DNA of 35,956 nucleotides from Candidatus Aquidulcis sp. (GTDB taxonomy: Bacteria > Chloroflexota > Anaerolineae > Anaerolineales > UBA4823). The stretch covers positions 1-35,956 of the forward strand of contig DYIZ01000058.1 of NCBI GenBank assembly GCA_020723385.1, in the 5' to 3' direction. The notes beneath the pieces are model-generated. The model was not told the origin of the DNA. It ran no database searches and worked only from the letters and a program-made list of their open reading frames with translations. This document shows, piece after piece, positions 6,160 through 12,521 of the stretch (position 1 is its first letter; every line of letters begins with the position of its first letter). A program made the translations under genes and the position numbers.

Positions 6160-8673
6160 TCACCCGCTCACCAATTTCGCCACCGTCACCCCATCCCCCC
6201 CCTCCTTATCCCCTCCCCCCTCGAACGATTTCACATTCGGATGCTGGCTGAGCGCCTCGCGCACGGCCAGGCGCAGCTTGCCCGTGCCTTTGCCGTGAAT
6301 GATGCGCACCCACGGCAACCCGGCCAGGTAGGCGCGCTCCAAATAACGGTCGAGGTCCGAGAGGGCGTCTTCGGCCAGCTTGCCGCGCAGATCCAGCTCG
6401 AGACCGGGAGACTCGACCGTGGACGGCAGACCGCTTACCACCGCTGTTTTTTCCGCCGTCTGCTGTCCGCTGTCGGCGGTCTCTTCGACTTCGCCGACGG
6501 CCTGCAAATCCGTCCGCCGCGCCCGGATGCGCATCATCCCCACCTGCACCTCGGCCTCGTCTTCGCCGAGGGAGATGATGACGCCCTGCATGTTGAGCGT
6601 CTTTAACCGGACTTTGCTGCCTAAGGCGACCGTTGACCGTTGACTGTTGACCGTTGACCGCCGACCACCGTCCACGGTCTTCGGTCTGCGGTCTACGGTC
6701 GGCATTTGTTCTTGCAGCGTCTCCACCTTCTCCTCCACCGCCTGCACCACTTCCAACGGCTGGCGGGCGCGCTGAAGCTGGCGGCGCGCCTCTTTCAACT
6801 CTTCCTGCAATTCCTGGAGCTGCGCGTCGGCCTCGAGGCGCGCTTTTTCCAGGATGGCGCGGCGCTCGTCTTCGATCTTGTCCATCCGGGCGGATAACTC
6901 GGCGTGCAGCTTCTCGGCCTCGAACTTCGCCCGGTCGGCGGCGCCGCGCGCTTTGCGGGAGGCGTCGCGCTGTCGGTGGATTTCGTCGAGCATACTTTCG
7001 GCGCGCTGATCGTCCGGGCTGATCTCGGCGCGGGCGTCGGCGATGATCTCGTCAGGCATGCCCAGCCGCTTGGCAATCGCCAGCGCGTTCGAGCGGCCCG
7101 GCAGCCCAATGGTGAGATGGTACGTCGGGCGCAGAGTGTGAAGATCGAACTCGACCGAGGCGTTGACAACGCCGGGCGTGCCGTGGGCGTAGGCTTTCAG
7201 CTCCGGGTGATGGGTCGTCACCAGGGTGGTGATGCCCCTCTCTAACAGATGGGACAACAGCGCCCGTGCGAGGGCCGCGCCCTCCTGGGGGTCAGTCCCC
7301 GCCCCCAATTCGTCGAGGATCACCAGCGAATGGCGGTCGGCGCGCTTGAGGATGCGGATGATGTTGGTGATGTGCCCTGAAAACGTCGAAAGCGACTGCT
7401 CGATAGACTGCTCGTCGCCGATGTCGGCGTAAATGTCGTTGAACAGGCTGATCTGCGAGCCGGAGCGGGCCGGGATGTGCAGCCCCGACTGCGCCATCAA
7501 TGCCAGCAGGCCGACCGTCTTCAGCGCCACGGTTTTGCCGCCGGTGTTGGGGCCGGTGACGACCATCGAGAAGGTTTGATCGTCCAGCTCGACATCCACC
7601 GCCACCACCGTCGCCGGGTCGAGCAAGGGGTGGCGCGCCCCCGACAGGCGGATGACTGTCCCGGGGTGACGGATGACCGCTGTCGGTTGACGGTTGACGG
7701 TTGACGGTTGACCGTCGTCGGAGGCGCCGCTCTCATCGGTCTTCGGTCTACGGTCTACGGTCGCTTTCAACTCGCGCGGCTTCCCAATCGGCACAAGCAC
7801 CGCCGCGCTGGCTTTCAAATCGTCGGAAAATTTGGCGCGGGCGAAGATGAAATCTATCTCGGCGATGACGTTGACGGTGTGCAGGAGCAGCTCGGCGTTC
7901 ATCCCTACCTGCGACGACAGCTCGGCCAAAATGCGGCGTTCTTCGTCGCGTTCAGCCAGTTGCAGCTCGCGGTATTCGTTGTTCAATTCGACGATGACAA
8001 GCGGCTCGACGAACAGCGTGGCCCCCGAAGCGGACTGGTCGTGAACGACCGAGCGGATGCGGCCCTTGAACTCGGCGCGCAGCGGGATGACGTAGCGCCC
8101 GTCGCGCTGGGTGATGATGGCTTCTTGCAGCAGCGGGCCGTTCTTGGGATCGGCGACCATGCGCTGGAGCTTCGACATCAGCCGGTCGTAGGCGATGCGG
8201 ATGTCGTGGCGAATCTGGGCCAGCCTGGGGGAGGCGCTGTCGAGGATTTCGCCGCGGTCGTTGAGGGTACGCGTGATGGCTTCGACCAGCCCGAGAGGGG
8301 GCGGCATCTGCGCGGCGAGATCGCACAGCAGCGGAAACTGGCTGGTGAGCTTCTCGAACTGCCGCGCCAAACTGCGGGCGGCGACGAGGGTGGATTTCAC
8401 GTCGAGCAGATCCACCGGCATCAGCACGCCGCCGTGCCGCGCCAGGTCTACCGCGGCGCGTATATCGCGCGCGCCGCCGATGGTGGCGTCCGGGCGGGTG
8501 GTGAGGAACTGCACCGCCTCGGTGGTCTCGGCCTGGCGGCGATTCGCTTCGTCAATGTTGCGCGTGGGCCGCAGGGCGAGGGTTTTATCGCGTGAAGCGG
8601 CAAAAGCCGTGTACCCGGCGAGCCGTTCGAGGATTTTGTGGTATTCGAGGGTGTTGAGGGTTTTGTCGTCCAT
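6160..8673 (-). CDS. mutS2: MutS2 family ATPase/Smr endonuclease
   Basis: MutS2, an ATPase of the MutS superfamily that acts on branched DNA or on collided ribosomes in different bacteria. In the 837 residues are the N-terminal core starting KTLNTLEYHKILERLAGYTA, the Walker A GPNTGGKT near 373-380, Walker B VILDELGAGTDPQEGA, a coiled coil rich in E/R/A at about 580-650, and a C-terminal Smr domain with LDLRG (about 759) and HGKGTG. Three low-complexity stretches are unusual: residues about 304-340, 658-683 and 729-755, each encoded by a heptamer-repeat tract. All reading frames stay open through them, so the gene looks intact, but no ribosome site is obvious before the ATG at 8673. Confidence 0.92.
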   Translation of the reverse strand: MDDKTLNTLEYHKILERLAGYTAFAASRDKTLALRPTRNIDEANRRQAETTEAVQFLTTRPDATIGGARDIRAAVDLARHGGVLMPVDLLDVKSTLVAARSLARQFEKLTSQFPLLCDLAAQMPPPLGLVEAITRTLNDRGEILDSASPRLAQIRHDIRIAYDRLMSKLQRMVADPKNGPLLQEAIITQRDGRYVIPLRAEFKGRIRSVVHDQSASGATLFVEPLVIVELNNEYRELQLAERDEERRILAELSSQVGMNAELLLHTVNVIAEIDFIFARAKFSDDLKASAAVLVPIGKPRELKATVDRRPKTDESGASDDGQPSTVNRQPTAVIRHPGTVIRLSGARHPLLDPATVVAVDVELDDQTFSMVVTGPNTGGKTVALKTVGLLALMAQSGLHIPARSGSQISLFNDIYADIGDEQSIEQSLSTFSGHITNIIRILKRADRHSLVILDELGAGTDPQEGAALARALLSHLLERGITTLVTTHHPELKAYAHGTPGVVNASVEFDLHTLRPTYHLTIGLPGRSNALAIAKRLGMPDEIIADARAEISPDDQRAESMLDEIHRQRDASRKARGAADRAKFEAEKLHAELSARMDKIEDERRAILEKARLEADAQLQELQEELKEARRQLQRARQPLEVVQAVEEKVETLQEQMPTVDRRPKTVDGGRRSTVNSQRSTVALGSKVRLKTLNMQGVIISLGEDEAEVQVGMMRIRARRTDLQAVGEVEETADSGQQTAEKTAVVSGLPSTVESPGLELDLRGKLAEDALSDLDRYLERAYLAGLPWVRIIHGKGTGKLRLAVREALSQHPNVKSFEGGGDKEGGDGVTVAKLVSG
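6409..6488. repeat. Inverted heptamer tract in mutS2, before the Smr domain
   Basis: GACCGTGGACGGCAGACCGC units face CCGTCTGCTGTCCGCTGTCGGCGGTC units. It encodes about residues 729-755, a Ser/Thr/Ala-rich linker just before LDLRG. Confidence 0.65.
6628..6701. repeat. Inverted heptamer tract in mutS2, after the coiled coil
   Basis: Nearly five GACCGTT units (6628-6660, one base change in the third) are followed by four nCGGTCT units (6674-6701). It encodes residues about 658-683, with repeated STVN and PTVD. Confidence 0.85.
7655..7762. repeat. Inverted heptamer tract in mutS2, before the ATPase domain
   Basis: Four perfect CGGTTGA heptamers (7684-7711) are followed by CGGTCTT, CGGTCTA, CGGTCTA and CGGTC (7737-7762). 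It encodes residues about 304-340, ahead of the GARHPLL segment that precedes Walker A. Confidence 0.88.
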
Positions 8674-8705
8674 GAGTACAGGGGAGCAAGGGATAGGGGA
8701 TAAGG

Positions 8706-8757
8706 GCGTGGAGGGTGGAGGGTGGAGGGTGTCGGGGTAGACCTATGTGTCTACCCC
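8706..8757. repeat. GGTGGAG tandem plus intergenic copy of the 22-bp palindrome
   Basis: Tandem GTGGAGG units (about 8708-8730) lead into GGGTAGAC-CTATGT-GTCTACCC (8735-8756). The same two elements, GTGGAGG runs and the palindrome, also adjoin each other inside the WD40 gene linker (about 4884-4970). Confidence 0.75.
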
Positions 8758-8872
8758 CGCGGAGGCCGCGAGGTGAAGGGCGAGGGCCGTGGGCCGAGAG
8801 CCGACCGCTGAAAGCTGCTATGCGGGCGGAGTCTACCACACACGACGATGGAGGGGGAGGGCTGGTTAAGCA

Positions 8873-8905
8873 AGACTTCCGAAGTCTTCGAGACTTCGGA
8901 AGTCT
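8873..8905. repeat. Nested perfect palindrome
   Basis: AGACTTCCGAAGTCT (8873-8887) pairs perfectly with AGACTTCGGAAGTCT (8891-8905) over the loop TCG, and each arm is itself palindromic around its middle base. It lies in the gap between mutS2 and the gene remnant, just downstream of the latter's stop. Confidence 0.85.
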
Positions 8906-8922
8906 GTTGGTTTGCAGGGCCG

Positions 8923-9132
8923 TTATTCGCCCGCCGTCTTCGGCTTGCGACCGCTGGAGGCTTTATATTCGGATTTCTTCTTCAGGCCGAGGGACTGGAC
9001 TTCGTTCGAGTCGTCGCCGTATTGGGCGATGATCTGGTCTTTGGCGCCGAGCATGGCGTTGTGGAAGGCCCATTCGGCGGCGTTGGCGGTGTCGCGGGCG
9101 GCTTCACCCAGATACTGAACAATTCGTATCAC
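8923..9132 (-). pseudogene. Probable 3' remnant of a native gene
   Basis: A 69-residue frame opening with GTG at 9132, which overlaps the stop of the AT-rich lipoprotein gene (GTGA). The protein, with AAEWAFHNAMLGAKDQI and a basic KKKSEYK tail, begins abruptly as if in the middle of a helix. Its GC-rich codon use differs sharply from the gene upstream. The simplest reading is a C-terminal fragment of a native small helical protein whose 5' part was replaced when the accessory block arrived. It could instead be a real translationally coupled small gene. No named family is recognised. Confidence 0.5.
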
Positions 9133-10715
9133 TTAAAGGGGCATATATCTTCCAAAACATAATCTCGTTCTTTTTGCCAGCCATGATAGATTATATGTCC
9201 CTCTTGTGTACAGCCCGTTATCACACTCACAAAATCGAATACGGTACACTGGTTTTGTGCCGTGTATTCTATCGCTTTTGCACAAGCAGATCCTATATCC
9301 TGAGAGGATTGATATTCAAGCCAGAAAGCCGACGCGAGTTCAGCAAAGATATGCCCTTCCTGCCCTTCTGGGAATTTTTCCTGCAATGTCTCATACACTG
9401 TCTTGGCGTCAGGCATCCATCCGCGAACCACGTGCAATAACATAATCCGGTATCGAGCATAGCCCGCCAGATTGTAATATTCCATATTATCAACAGGCAA
9501 AGGCGTGGGGGTTGGATCATGGGCATATTCCGCTTGCCATACCTGCATTTCGTGCCATGCACGTTCATCTGACCACCAGTCCAATTGATCGCTAAAAATC
9601 ACCTGTTGATATAGGTCAATCGCCTCATCGAAGTTGCCATCAAAAAAAGCATAGTCCGCATCTTGAATGGCCTGGAAATGATATTTCGGCGCATCCGGCT
9701 CCACGCCGTAAAGCACAAATCCTGCGCCATTCCACATATAGGTATCTGTCTCTGCACGCCAAGGACCATGCATATAAGTGTCTGGATGGACTGGTATTCC
9801 TCCTCGCATGACAAATTCCTGTGTGCCATTATTATCTATATCCCGTATCTCCCAATTACTATTGCCATCTACCCAAATATCCCCACCTGTTACACCTCCA
9901 CCCCCATACCGGCTCACAAAATCAGGTTGAATGACAAGGTTTTTGAACTGAAACCCATCCCATCCAAATATTTGATAAGTTGGATTTTGGTAAAGATTGA
10001 TGGTTGCATCGGCTTTGACAACGACTAACTCGTCCAGACCGTCCAAATTCATATCAGCATTAGCGATTATGCCAGACCCAGAGATGATTCCACCAGGATC
10101 TACCTTAAGATAAGTGCGATACTGCCCCTCATCACAACCGAAGATGTGAAGATAAGGTTTCGGAATAACCAACTCGAGGACCCCGTCATCTGTAACATCC
10201 TGCTCGTAGAAAAAATCTGCACGGGTTTCAAAATGTTGGGCGAAAGCTTCTATTACTGCTTGTCGTGTTCCCCCCTGGTCTAGGAAATCGCGTATCGGAG
10301 TTTCAATCTCAGGCTTTTCTGCATCGAATTCATCTCCAAATTGAAATCTCAAACCTGGATTTTCGTCAGGACATACGGCTGGCGCGGAGGGCGTGTGTGT
10401 AACTGCCAATGATGCATCATACGAGCCAGGAGGAAAGATCGTAAGAGTAGCAGATGGAGCGAGGGTGACTGTATAAGTAGGTTGTTTTGTTATTGTGGGA
10501 TTGACCGTTGGCGTTGAGGTGGGGATGATGACAGTCAATGACTTTACTGGGCTAGCGGTGGACTTTGGCGTTGGGGTAGACGCACCTAACGTTATAGCCG
10601 AAGTCGCACTCTGATCTAAAGATGGACGAATGGCAGTATCAGTAGGTAATGCATCTTTGATACCACATCCGACAGACAAGAAAGCAAGAAAAATCAATGG
10701 CGGAAACTTTTTCAT
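9129..10715 (-). CDS. Accessory lipoprotein with FG-GAP-like and TPR-like parts
   Basis: A predicted secreted lipoprotein of 528 residues. MKKFPPLIFLAFLSVGCG is a signal peptide with a slightly atypical lipobox (SVGC). A Thr/Pro/Ser-rich stretch follows to about residue 120, then a mixed domain with calcium-loop-like turns DMNLDGLDELVVV and DIDNNGTQEFVM, typical of FG-GAP/VCBS repeats, then a TPR-like helical region (YAFFDGNFDEAIDLYQQVI). The chosen start is the ATG at 10715; a GTG at 10775 would place 20 extra residues before the signal. AT-rich codons set it apart from mutS2. It is the last gene of the accessory block and ends at the remnant below. Confidence 0.72.
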   Translation of the reverse strand: MKKFPPLIFLAFLSVGCGIKDALPTDTAIRPSLDQSATSAITLGASTPTPKSTASPVKSLTVIIPTSTPTVNPTITKQPTYTVTLAPSATLTIFPPGSYDASLAVTHTPSAPAVCPDENPGLRFQFGDEFDAEKPEIETPIRDFLDQGGTRQAVIEAFAQHFETRADFFYEQDVTDDGVLELVIPKPYLHIFGCDEGQYRTYLKVDPGGIISGSGIIANADMNLDGLDELVVVKADATINLYQNPTYQIFGWDGFQFKNLVIQPDFVSRYGGGGVTGGDIWVDGNSNWEIRDIDNNGTQEFVMRGGIPVHPDTYMHGPWRAETDTYMWNGAGFVLYGVEPDAPKYHFQAIQDADYAFFDGNFDEAIDLYQQVIFSDQLDWWSDERAWHEMQVWQAEYAHDPTPTPLPVDNMEYYNLAGYARYRIMLLHVVRGWMPDAKTVYETLQEKFPEGQEGHIFAELASAFWLEYQSSQDIGSACAKAIEYTAQNQCTVFDFVSVITGCTQEGHIIYHGWQKERDYVLEDICPFK

Positions 10716-10783
10716 AACAAAGCATGACGATCTGGATTTGCAGTTTCCCACCAACGTATAGATAAACTTTTTCACGAATCACA

Positions 10784-10877
10784 CACCTTGTTGATACGCC
10801 TAACCCAATAACTCATTACCCAATTCGCTGGGCTCATCCTCACACCAGGGCGGTTGTGTCGTCAAGCAGATGTAGCG
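10784..10877. repeat. Diverged copy 1 of the accessory-block repeat
   Basis: CACCTTGTTGAT (10784-10795) matches 12071-12082 exactly. Further right, AGGGCGGTTGTGTCGTCAAG aligns with GGGGCGGGACTATCGTCAAG of the other copies. Aside from this, 10716-10960 holds no gene that I can support. Confidence 0.55.
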
Positions 10878-10960
10878 TCAACGGGCTTTCAAACATAGAA
10901 ACGGACAGGAACGGAGGCGGGGTCGCTTTGTCGGACGAAGGCACTTCTCCCATACCCTTG

Positions 10961-11413
10961 TCAGAAATGTGACCAAATCAATCGCAACTTACAGCCCAAG
11001 ATTTGTTCGAGTTTGCTTATGGATTGCTCGCCTAACTCAGGAATTCCAGGATTTCTGACTGTCAAAACAAATCGAGCGAAGCCTTGCGGGGAAATGTAGT
11101 CCAATTGATTTAGCGTAGTCTCCCTTCTGCAACAGGGAGCAATAACTTGCAGATCGCCAAATTGAGATTTGTACGCCTCATCCATTGCTTTTGACCACCA
11201 TTCGCCAGAAATTTCCTTTCCACACAAGGGGCAGAAAATACTTTCAGAATTTGCTCCTGCATTCACGAACTTTATCTTTTCGGAAAGTTCCGATGATACT
11301 TCACCTGTTTTACCAATGTGCGACTTCAGAAACCATTCTGCCGCCAACTGGGCTTCATGAATTGGGATGTAGTCGAGTTGTTCTGGGATCAAGCATAATA
11401 AGTTTTCAGACAT
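10961..11413 (-). CDS. Hypothetical protein with zinc-ribbon-like cysteines
   Basis: A 150-residue soluble protein that I do not recognise. It has a CPLCGKEI pair near residue 61 and a CCRRET pair near 94, spaced as a possible four-Cys zinc site. The N-terminal half (PIHEAQLAAEWFLKSHIG) and the tail (SISKLEQILGCKL) look helical. ATG at 11413 has no clear ribosome site. It is AT-rich like its neighbours and lies between two copies of the accessory-block repeat, suggesting acquisition as a single-gene unit. No function is proposed. Confidence 0.65.
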   Translation of the reverse strand: MSENLLCLIPEQLDYIPIHEAQLAAEWFLKSHIGKTGEVSSELSEKIKFVNAGANSESIFCPLCGKEISGEWWSKAMDEAYKSQFGDLQVIAPCCRRETTLNQLDYISPQGFARFVLTVRNPGIPELGEQSISKLEQILGCKLRLIWSHF

Positions 11414-11476
11414 GGCCGTAGTTATTCGCCTTTTTTGATAGCATTACCCATCATAACCTGTTGCCCACTCCTGCGT

Positions 11477-11586
11477 GCTCATTATCGCGCCGGGGCGGGA
11501 CTATCGTCAAGCGCGATGGGGTCGGCAGCGGATTGGGGCACGGATCACTGGATGGCCGCGGATGGCGGTTGCGCCGGGGCGGAGCG
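11477..11586. repeat. Accessory-block repeat, copy 2
   Basis: About 110 bp, starting GCTCATTATCGCGCC and including GACTATCGTCAAGCG and GTCGGCAGCGGAT, align with 12114-12224 with only scattered changes. It is GC-rich amid AT-rich genes. It fills most of the 211-bp gap between two accessory genes. Confidence 0.85.
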
Positions 11587-11624
11587 ACCGATTTACGAAA
11601 ATACGAAGCTCATGCCTGGCTCAA

Positions 11625-11990
11625 TCAATTAGCCGTTGGTTTACGATTATAGAATGTAAATAAGGCCATTTTTACCGCTAAACCGCTCAAAAACGCACTT
11701 GCCATTTCATCCCAACCAAAAAATGAAAATGTTTGTGGGGCAAACAAATAGACTGCAAAGCCCATCAGACCAATTGCGGAAAAGAAATAAACCAAAATCC
11801 GCTGCCGTGGGATAGACACCAAACAGTAAACAGCAATCCCGAAGCTAAAGATCGAAGCACAAAGCACAACTATTCTCGCGAAACCTGTTATACAAAGGGC
11901 AACTATACTTGTCCCAATCGCAATACTCGAAAGATAAAATTTCCAGTCCCATTTTTTAGAGCCTGTGAAGTTTAGCGTCTCAGGTTTCAT
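11625..11990 (-). CDS. Small membrane protein with about four helices
   Basis: A 121-residue hydrophobic protein that I do not recognise. After a short polar N-terminus there are about four membrane segments: IGTSIVALCITGFARIVVL, CASIFSFGIAVYCLVSI, ILVYFFSAIGLMGFAVYL and a last one in FLSGLAVKMALFTF. The start is ATG at 11990; the frame stays open to 12119, but that extra sequence lies within the repeat-derived leader. The gene is AT-rich, on the minus strand, between repeat copies 2 and 3. Confidence 0.62.
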   Translation of the reverse strand: MKPETLNFTGSKKWDWKFYLSSIAIGTSIVALCITGFARIVVLCASIFSFGIAVYCLVSIPRQRILVYFFSAIGLMGFAVYLFAPQTFSFFGWDEMASAFLSGLAVKMALFTFYNRKPTAN

Positions 11991-12070
11991 ATCCACCAAC
12001 CAAACAATTTTTTTGCTTGTACTGGCAAAGTGCTGATTGACGATTCGGTTGACTTTTCCATGAATACATG

Positions 12071-12245
12071 CACCTTGTTGATGTAACTCACAACTTATAG
12101 CCCAATCCCATATGCTCATTATCGCGCCGGGGCGGGACTATCGTCAAGCGGGATGGGGGTCGGCAGCGGATTTGGACACGGATCAACGGATGACCACGGA
12201 TGTCGGCGGCGGCGGGGCGGGGCGTTGGTCAAGCGGGATGGGGCA
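12071..12245. repeat. Accessory-block repeat, copy 3, with a partial second unit
   Basis: CACCTTGTTGAT at 12071 begins the copy. 12114-12224 matches copy 2, and 12212-12245 repeats GGGGCGGGG...GGTCAAGCGGGATGGGG a second time. The 531-bp stretch 11991-12521 contains this copy, three palindromes, a possible -10 and a heptamer-like tract, but no gene that I can support. Confidence 0.8.
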
Positions 12246-12273
12246 AGAAATCAGGTCTTTTCAAATACCCCCC

Positions 12274-12359
12274 GGCATCGGATGAATCCGACGCCTAAAA
12301 TCCCAGAAAACCCGCTTAAGCGGGTTTGGCGCTTTTGCAGACGCCGATTTCAATCGGCG
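12274..12359. repeat. Three adjacent palindromes
   Basis: GGCATCGGAT/ATCCGACGCC (12274-12295, one mismatch), AAACCCGCTTAAGCGGGTTT (12308-12327, perfect) and CGCCGATT-TC-AATCGGCG (12342-12359, perfect). They lie just outside the accessory block, upstream of the large secreted protein. Confidence 0.85.
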
Positions 12360-12410
12360 GCCTTTACACCCTTTTTACATCCCCGCAACACCCCCGTCAA
12401 ACCCCTCGGC

Positions 12411-12416
12411 TAGAAT
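12411..12416 (+). promoter_or_regulatory. Possible -10 (TAGAAT) for the large secreted protein
   Basis: Five of six bases match the -10 consensus. No matching -35 is seen. It would give a leader of about 100 nt carrying the CAAATC-type tract. Confidence 0.3.
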
Positions 12417-12431
12417 TTGAGCATCGGGCAA

Positions 12432-12500
12432 AGGCAGCAAATCGGCAAATGAACAAATCAGCAAATCACCCTGTCACCTTGCCACCCCGTAACCCAATCC
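12432..12500. repeat. Degenerate GCAAATC / CACCCTGT tandem tract
   Basis: Units such as GCAAATCGGCAAATGAACAAATCAGCAAATC and CACCCTGTCACCTTGCCACC precede the AAGGAG ribosome site of the next gene. Confidence 0.5.
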
Positions 12501-12521
12501 CCCAACAAAGGAGAATGTTCC

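Noticed and set aside
6160-8673. MutS2 as a pseudogene because of the repeat insertions
   Set aside because: The frame is open throughout, and the Walker A, Walker B and Smr motifs are all intact.
10784-12245. Firm call of an integron cassette array
   Set aside because: Only one of three ends fits GTTRRRY, paired R''/L'' boxes could not be aligned by eye, and no IntI is in the window; kept only as a hypothesis.
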